Of a stretch of DNA of 64,000 bases, positions 59,266 through 64,000 are shown piece after piece. Position 1 is the first letter of the stretch, and the number at the start of each line of letters is the position of its first letter. The translations under genes were made by a program, and so were the position numbers. The stretch is from positions 3,503 through 67,502 of the forward strand of contig DASZDG010000148.1 of the NCBI GenBank assembly GCA_035942255.1, read 5' to 3'. The DNA is from JALZEG01 sp035942255. Lineage in GTDB: Bacteria > Actinomycetota > CADDZG01 > WHSQ01. Under the pieces are notes generated by a model. That model was not told the origin of the DNA and searched no databases. It saw nothing but the letters and a program-made list of their open reading frames with translations.

Positions 59266-60958
59266 CCGTCCCAGCCTCCGACCCCAGACGACGTTCACGC
59301 AGTGCCCTTGCGGCTTCGTGCAACTCTGCCATCTCACTACCACTGAGGCCAATCGTCTGCCGCAGTAGCACGTCGTCAACCCTCGCAAGAACTGATGTCC
59401 ATCGGCCTTGGCGCAATTGGCGATCGAGGCTCGAACGATCGGACTTCAGCTTCGCCCACGCCTTTTCCAGAAGTGGGATCTGGGGAACTGGGAGAAGGGC
59501 CGCCTCTCGAGGCTCCATCTTCAGGACGCCGCCGCCATAAGAGCGCCCAAAGATCTCAGCGCCGAGAAGGGAAACCGAATTGAGTGCTAGCAGCGGCAAC
59601 GCCGACCTCAGCCACCTTGGCACGTCCTCCCGAAACCTCACTCCGTGCATCGAGTTCAAATACGTGACGCCTGCGGGGTTCGCGATCAGCCGGGGGAACC
59701 GATGACTCATGTACGTAAAGAAGAGGTCGGGCGGCGTCACCGCCGGTGGTCTCCACCAGGGATCTCGGACTGAGCACTTGTACGCCTTTGGTACCCCGAC
59801 GCGTTCTCCCTCAGCAATGTATTTATTCAGCCCTTCCGAGGAGCTTGACGTGGCGGGATAGAGAAGCCACACGCGCTCACCCGAGGCGCGGAGCCTCTGC
59901 CAGTCTGCTTTGGTGAAAGAAAGCCCACGTAAGTGGCGAGTCCCGGGGGGGCTGATCGGCGTTAAATCAGCCTCATCCAACCCGTACTCCTGCTTCACGG
60001 CATCAGAAATCGCGAAGAACGAGTTCGCGCCGGTGACGGTTCCTAATTCGGTGGATCCCAAAGAACGCAGAGAAACGAAATTGTCTCGCGTGACCTTGCG
60101 GAACAACTGACGTTGGCGGATCGAAAGCAGCAGGTCGTTCCACTTACCCTCGTCAGCTGGAGTTACCGGCAGACTGTCGAAGCCGTGCATGGTTGCCAGA
60201 TCCTTCGCATCCTCTAGGTTCCAGAGAGCGAAAGCGTCGCAACCACCGCTTCCCTGCGCTATGACCAAGACCACTCTCTCAAGAGCATCCTGGAACTGGA
60301 GACGCTCGAACATGACCAGATGAACCGCGGCGAATCGCTGCCGGAGCCAACGACGGATCGGCTCGGCGTAATTCACGGTCAGAAGCTCGGCCGGAAGGAC
60401 CATCGCTAGCCGACCATCCGGCTTCAAGAATGCCGAAGTGTGCACCAGCACGCCGGCCCACGACGACGCCAAACCTGACAGTCGGACGCCTTGCCTCAAC
60501 GCCGCGCTAAGAGACCTCTTGCGAGCGAGGCCATTGTGAACTTGGTACCTGATGAATGGCGGATTGCCAATGACCGCGTCCATGTACGGGAAAGGTGCCC
60601 CCAGCTGATCGGGGGACGGAATATCGAGAAAATCGCCCGAGATGAAGGACGCGGAAAGATCCTCAGTCGCCAGGAGTTCAGCAGATCGGTCGAGCGACTC
60701 TTGGTGCAGGTCGGCTCCGAACAACTGGAGAGATGTATCACCTGCGACTCCGAGTTCCCTCAGACGACGGCCGGCCGCCATCAGAAAAACCGCCTCGCCG
60801 CACGTCGGGTCCAGAACTGCAGCCTGCGGGTTCTTCCCGACCGCCCATGCTGCTAGATAGTCAGCGATCGCCGGTGGAGTGAAGAAGGCTCCACGGTCCT
60901 TTCGCGCGGCCTTCTGCGGCTGATTCCGGTGAGAAAGCGCGAAATTACCGTTCTCCAA
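59222..60958 (-). CDS. N6-adenine DNA methyltransferase of a type II R-M system
   Basis: A 578-residue gamma-type (TaqI/Eco57I-like) methyltransferase. Motif X GAFFTPPAIADYLAAWAV (about 24-41), motif I VLDPTCGEAVFLMAAG (about 49-64) and catalytic motif IV AVIGNPPFIRY (about 133-143) are intact. The C-terminal half, with YIAEGERVGVPKAYKCSVRD and PWWRPP, is the target-recognition part. TTG 60958 has AGGAGG at 8 bp. An AT-rich 16-bp inverted repeat lies just upstream. It lacks helicase or nuclease domains; restriction is encoded by the overlapping gene. Confidence 0.88.
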   Translation of the reverse strand: MENGNFALSHRNQPQKAARKDRGAFFTPPAIADYLAAWAVGKNPQAAVLDPTCGEAVFLMAAGRRLRELGVAGDTSLQLFGADLHQESLDRSAELLATEDLSASFISGDFLDIPSPDQLGAPFPYMDAVIGNPPFIRYQVHNGLARKRSLSAALRQGVRLSGLASSWAGVLVHTSAFLKPDGRLAMVLPAELLTVNYAEPIRRWLRQRFAAVHLVMFERLQFQDALERVVLVIAQGSGGCDAFALWNLEDAKDLATMHGFDSLPVTPADEGKWNDLLLSIRQRQLFRKVTRDNFVSLRSLGSTELGTVTGANSFFAISDAVKQEYGLDEADLTPISPPGTRHLRGLSFTKADWQRLRASGERVWLLYPATSSSSEGLNKYIAEGERVGVPKAYKCSVRDPWWRPPAVTPPDLFFTYMSHRFPRLIANPAGVTYLNSMHGVRFREDVPRWLRSALPLLALNSVSLLGAEIFGRSYGGGVLKMEPREAALLPVPQIPLLEKAWAKLKSDRSSLDRQLRQGRWTSVLARVDDVLLRQTIGLSGSEMAELHEAARALRERRLGSEAGTVEARANRGESRASG

Positions 60959-60971
60959 AACCGCCTCCTAG

Positions 60972-60987
60972 ATTACACATCTGTAAT
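60972..60987 (-). promoter_or_regulatory. Inverted repeat at the R-M promoter
   Basis: ATTACA (60972-60977), CATC, TGTAAT (60982-60987), a perfect 6-bp repeat directly ahead of the AGGAGG ribosome site. TGTAAT on the minus strand also looks like a -10 element. It is a likely operator for control of the R-M operon. Confidence 0.5.
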
Positions 60988-61108
60988 TTAGCCTATCGGA
61001 GGAGTGCGACAGAGACTCGCCAGCGACCCGCCCGGCGGTCGCCCGCGCGGCCCGCCTCGCCGTGAAGGTTTCGCGGACTCTTGAAGACCTGCCGACGCGG
61101 CGGCGCCC

Positions 61109-61516
61109 CTACCCGAAGAAGAGGTTGATCTCCCGCTCCGCCGACTCGGGGCCGTCGGAGCCGTGCACGATGTTCTCGCCGATGACCGTGGCGAAGTCGC
61201 CGCGGATCGAGCCTGTCGCGGCCTCCAGCGGGTTCGTCGCGCCCATGATCTGGCGCATGCCCATGATCGCGTCCGGGCCCTCGACGACCATCGCGACGAC
61301 CGGGCCCGACGTGATGAACGACACCAGCTCGCCGAAGAACGGCTTCTCGGTGTGCTCCGCATAATGCTTCTGCGCTAGCGCCTCGTCGATCGTGAACAGC
61401 TTCATCTCGCGCAGCTCGTAGCCCTTCGCCTCGATGCGCGAGACGACCTCGCCCACGAGCTTGCGGCGCACCCCGTCGGGCTTCACCATGATGAACGTCT
61501 GCTGTACGTCGGGCAT
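61109..61516 (-). CDS. ndk: Nucleoside diphosphate kinase
   Basis: A 135-residue NDK. QQTFIMVKPDGVRRKLVGEV is the N-terminal core and the phospho-histidine lies in NIVHGSDGPESAEREINLFF. Arg and Lys residues of the active site (KPDG, GATNPLEAATGSIRGDFA) are kept. ATG 61516 has AGGAGG at about 8 bp. It sits between folC and the R-M island; the 121 bp before the island hold no gene. Confidence 0.97.
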   Translation of the reverse strand: MPDVQQTFIMVKPDGVRRKLVGEVVSRIEAKGYELREMKLFTIDEALAQKHYAEHTEKPFFGELVSFITSGPVVAMVVEGPDAIMGMRQIMGATNPLEAATGSIRGDFATVIGENIVHGSDGPESAEREINLFFG

Positions 61517-61553
61517 CGTCGAACCTCCTGGTGTCAAAGAATTTGCCAGGAGG

Positions 61554-62843
61554 CTACTTGCTGAGCAGGTGCTCCCGCGCCTCACCCACGACGTAGTGCG
61601 ACCCCGTAACGCAGACCAGCGCCTCGCCCGCGAGCTCGCGCGCGACCTCGAGCGCGTCGACCACGCCGTCCGCTGCGGCCACCTCCGTCAGGCCGAGCCC
61701 GGTCGCCGTCGCGACCAGCTCTTCCGGGTCCACCGACCGCACGTTCGAGGCGCGCGTGAAGACCATGCGCGGCGAGATGCGTGCCATCTCCTGCAGCATC
61801 CCGCGGTAGTCCTTGTCGGCGAGGATGCCGGCGACGAAGACGCCCTCGACGAAGTCGAACGAAGCGGCGATCGAGCCGACGAGCGCCGCCATCCCGTCGG
61901 GGTTGTGGGCGACGTCGAGAAGCACCCCCTCGACGGTCTCCATCCTCCCGGGCGCCTTCGTCTCGGCGAAGCCCTGCGCGACGACCTCCTCGCCGAGCAC
62001 CTGGCCGGGCAGGAAGCGCGTCACCGCCTCCAGCGCCGTCGCCGCGTTCACGCCCTGGTGGGCGCCGTGGAGGGGCAGGAAGAGGCCCTCGTAGAGCCGC
62101 GCCGACGTCTCGATCTCGAGGAAGCGCCCGCCGAGCGCGACCGAGTTGTCCCTCACCTGGAACTCGTGGCCGAGCGCGGCGACCGACGCGAGCATGCCGT
62201 CGGCCTCCGCCGCGATGAGCTCGAGGATCGCGGGGTCCCGCTCGCCCGTGACGACGAACGAGTCGTGCTTGATGATCCCGGCCTTCTCGCGGGCGATCGT
62301 GCGGCGGTCGGAGCCGAGCAGCGCGGTGTGGTCGAGGCCGACGTTCGTGAGGACCGCGACGGACGCCGGGACGACGTTCGTCGCGTCCCAGCGGCCCCCG
62401 AGACCGACCTCGACGACGACCGCGTCGACCGGCGCCTCCACCGCCCACAGGAAGAACATCCCGGTCATCACCTCGAAGAACGTCAGCTTCTCGTCGAGGC
62501 GCTTCTCTACCGCGTCCAGGTACGGCGCGAGGTGGGCGAACACGTCGCCGAACTCGTCTTCGCCGAGCGGCTCCCCGTTTAGCGCGATCCGCTCCCGCAC
62601 CGACTGCAGATGAGGAGACGTGTAGGTCCCGACGGAGAGCCCGGTGGCGGCGAGCAACGACGCGGCGATGCGCGCAGTAGAGGTCTTGCCGTTGGTCCCC
62701 GTCACGTGGATGGCCGGGATCTGCCGCTGCGGGTTGTCGAGCGCGTCACACAACGCCTCGATCCGATGGAGCGAGGGCGCGAGGGACTTCATCGCGTCGA
62801 TGCCGAGCGCGTCGAGATGAGCGGCGGCGTCCGCGTACGTCAC
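61554..62843 (-). CDS. folC: Folylpolyglutamate/dihydrofolate synthase
   Basis: A 429-residue Mur-ligase-family enzyme that adds glutamate to (dihydro)folate. The P-loop VTGTNGKTSTA is near residue 46, followed by YTSPHLQSVRERIALNGEPL and DVAHNPDGMAALVGSI. The start is GTG 62843, giving MTYADAAAHLDALGID. It is 4 bp after valS and 37 bp before ndk; valS-folC-ndk is a conserved Gram-positive order. Confidence 0.95.
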   Translation of the reverse strand: MTYADAAAHLDALGIDAMKSLAPSLHRIEALCDALDNPQRQIPAIHVTGTNGKTSTARIAASLLAATGLSVGTYTSPHLQSVRERIALNGEPLGEDEFGDVFAHLAPYLDAVEKRLDEKLTFFEVMTGMFFLWAVEAPVDAVVVEVGLGGRWDATNVVPASVAVLTNVGLDHTALLGSDRRTIAREKAGIIKHDSFVVTGERDPAILELIAAEADGMLASVAALGHEFQVRDNSVALGGRFLEIETSARLYEGLFLPLHGAHQGVNAATALEAVTRFLPGQVLGEEVVAQGFAETKAPGRMETVEGVLLDVAHNPDGMAALVGSIAASFDFVEGVFVAGILADKDYRGMLQEMARISPRMVFTRASNVRSVDPEELVATATGLGLTEVAAADGVVDALEVARELAGEALVCVTGSHYVVGEAREHLLSK

Positions 62844-62847
62844 GGCG

Positions 62848-64000
62848 CTACTCGGGCAGGGCGCGCAGCTGTCCCTCGACCTTCTCGAGGGCCGCGCGCG
62901 CCTCGTCCAGCTTCGCGCGCTCCTTCTCGACCACCGCGGGAGGCGCCTTGCTCACGAACGCGTCGTTCGCGAGCTTCCCCTCGGCCCGGGCGGCCTCTGC
63001 CACCAGCTCGTCGCGCTTGCGCTCGAGGCGCTGGCGCTCGACCGCGGGGTCGATCGTCCCGCCGAGGTGCATCGCGGCCTCGATCCCCGCGGGTGTGATC
63101 GCACGGGGGTCGCTGCCACCGGGAGGTAGCGCGTCGACGAGGTCGAGCGTCTCGAGACGGCCGAGCGTCACGACCTGCTCCCGCAACGGCTCGAGCTCGG
63201 GCGTGAAGTCGCCGGCCGCGACGCTCACCGGGACGCGCTGCCCCTGCGGCACCTCGTGCTCGATCTTCAGGCGCCGCAGAGCGACGACGAGGTCCTGGAA
63301 GCGCGCCATCGTCTCCTCGGCCGCGGCGTCCCTGTGGTGTCCCGGCACCGGCCACGCGGCCCCCGTGATCGAGCCCGCATCGGGCCGTAGCTTCGACCAC
63401 AGCTCCTCGGTGATGAACGGCATCACCGGGTGGAGGAGCCTCAGCACGTTGTCGAGGACGTGGACGAGGACGGGCCCGGCCGCACCCGAGCCGCCGTCGC
63501 GCAGCCGCGGCTTGGCGAGCTCGACGTACCAGTCGCACAGCTCGCTCCAGACGAACGCGTGCAGCGCGTGCAGCGCCTCGGAGAAGTTGAACGCGTCGAG
63601 CTCCCGCGAGACGGTCTCTGTCGTCGCGTCCAGCCGGGAGAGGATCCACCGGTCCTCGACCAGAAGATCGCTCCCGTCGAGGGCCGGGCGCTCGTCGCCG
63701 ATCGACATGAGCACGAACCGCGACGCGTTCCAGAGCTTGTTCGCGAAGTTCCGGGCCCCCTCGACGCGGTCCTCCGAGGCGTTCGAGTCGTTGCCGGGAA
63801 CCGCGATGAACGCGAGCGAGAACCGCAGCGCGTCCGCGCCGTAGCGCTCGATCATCTCGAGCGGGTCGACGACGTTGCCGAGGGACTTCGACATCTTCTT
63901 GCCCTCCGCGTCGCGGACGATCCCGTGGATGAAGACGTCCGGGAACGGGACCTCGCCGATGAAGTACATGCCGGACATGATCATCCGGGCGACCCAGAGG
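62848..64000 (-). CDS. valS: Valyl-tRNA synthetase (5' part outside window)
   Basis: The C-terminal 383 residues of ValRS; the gene continues past the right edge. PFPDVFIHGIVRDAEGKKMS and KSLGNVVDPLEMI carry the KMSKS motif. The anticodon-binding domain (WSELCDWYVELAKPRLRDGG, HPVMPFITEELWSKLRP) and the C-terminal coiled coil (about the last 70 residues, KRDELVAEAARAEGKLANDA) follow. The HIGH motif and editing domain lie outside. Confidence 0.96.
   Translation of the reverse strand, partial: LWVARMIMSGMYFIGEVPFPDVFIHGIVRDAEGKKMSKSLGNVVDPLEMIERYGADALRFSLAFIAVPGNDSNASEDRVEGARNFANKLWNASRFVLMSIGDERPALDGSDLLVEDRWILSRLDATTETVSRELDAFNFSEALHALHAFVWSELCDWYVELAKPRLRDGGSGAAGPVLVHVLDNVLRLLHPVMPFITEELWSKLRPDAGSITGAAWPVPGHHRDAAAEETMARFQDLVVALRRLKIEHEVPQGQRVPVSVAAGDFTPELEPLREQVVTLGRLETLDLVDALPPGGSDPRAITPAGIEAAMHLGGTIDPAVERQRLERKRDELVAEAARAEGKLANDAFVSKAPPAVVEKERAKLDEARAALEKVEGQLRALPE

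Overview
The window is very GC-rich and almost fully coding. Its core gene order (valS-folC-ndk ... mreB-mreC-mreD-mrdA-rodA-RNase G/E-rplU-rpmA-obg-proB-proA-nadD-lytR-rsfS ... leuS ... comEA-comEC-holA/rpsT-lepA-hemW ... hrcA-dnaJ-rsmE-mtaB-HIT-phoH-ybeY-corC-era) is the one known from actinobacteria. An Eis-type acetyltransferase, HrcA with a CIRCE operator and an ECF sigma/zinc anti-sigma pair agree with this. I infer an uncultured or deep-branching member of Actinomycetota. No rRNA, CRISPR array, transposase or replication origin was seen.

Layout. 1-9240 (minus strand): an ABC ATPase fragment, then one tightly overlapping housekeeping operon read from the zinc-ribbon gene and hrcA down to era. 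9350-23730: an accessory block that separates hemW from hrcA. It holds an ECF sigma factor, an anti-sigma/LolA-like fusion and an M15 peptidase (plus strand); a STAND-type ATPase; and a minus-strand gene set made of a LuxR-type HTH gene, a BNR/vWA surface protein, an FtsH-like membrane protease, a tandem AAA+ ATPase and an XRE-TPR protein. This set lies just downstream of one of two divergent genes for tiny secreted four-cysteine peptides, which share an 18-bp palindrome. 23734-34130: hemW, a lone nucleotidyltransferase, lepA, an ArsR/SRPBCC cluster, rpsT, holA, comEC, comEA and eis. 34129-40470: leuS, a lipoprotein, a HicB-HicA pair, a secreted LVIVD-repeat protein, an RHH-PIN toxin-antitoxin pair, and a tRNA-Ala with a second copy of its 3' half. 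40468-57880: the rsfS/lytR/nadD, proBA, obg-rpmA-rplU, RNase, rodA-mrdA-mreD-mreC and mreB blocks, with a second LVIVD-type secreted protein gene between mreB and mreC. 58097-60987: a third four-cysteine peptide and a lower-GC restriction-modification island. 61109-64000: ndk, folC and the 3' part of valS.

How the parts work together. The core operons serve translation (leuS, valS, lepA, rpsT, rplU, rpmA, obg, era, ybeY, rsmE, mtaB, rsfS), proteostasis (hrcA, dnaJ), rod-shape and wall growth (mreBCD, PBP2, RodA), NAD, proline and folate metabolism, and DNA uptake (comEA, comEC). Most neighbours are coupled by ATGA or GTGA stop/start overlaps.

The best candidate for something new is the 14-kb accessory block. 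Its minus-strand gene set combines a secreted peptide, two HTH regulators, an extracellular sensor-like protein, a membrane protease and a double-ring AAA+ machine, beside a convergent STAND ATPase. Other notable points are the tRNA 3'-half duplication beside a toxin-antitoxin pair, the 18-bp hairpin repeated on both sides of mreB, the apparent ATT start of era, and the family of small secreted cysteine peptides.
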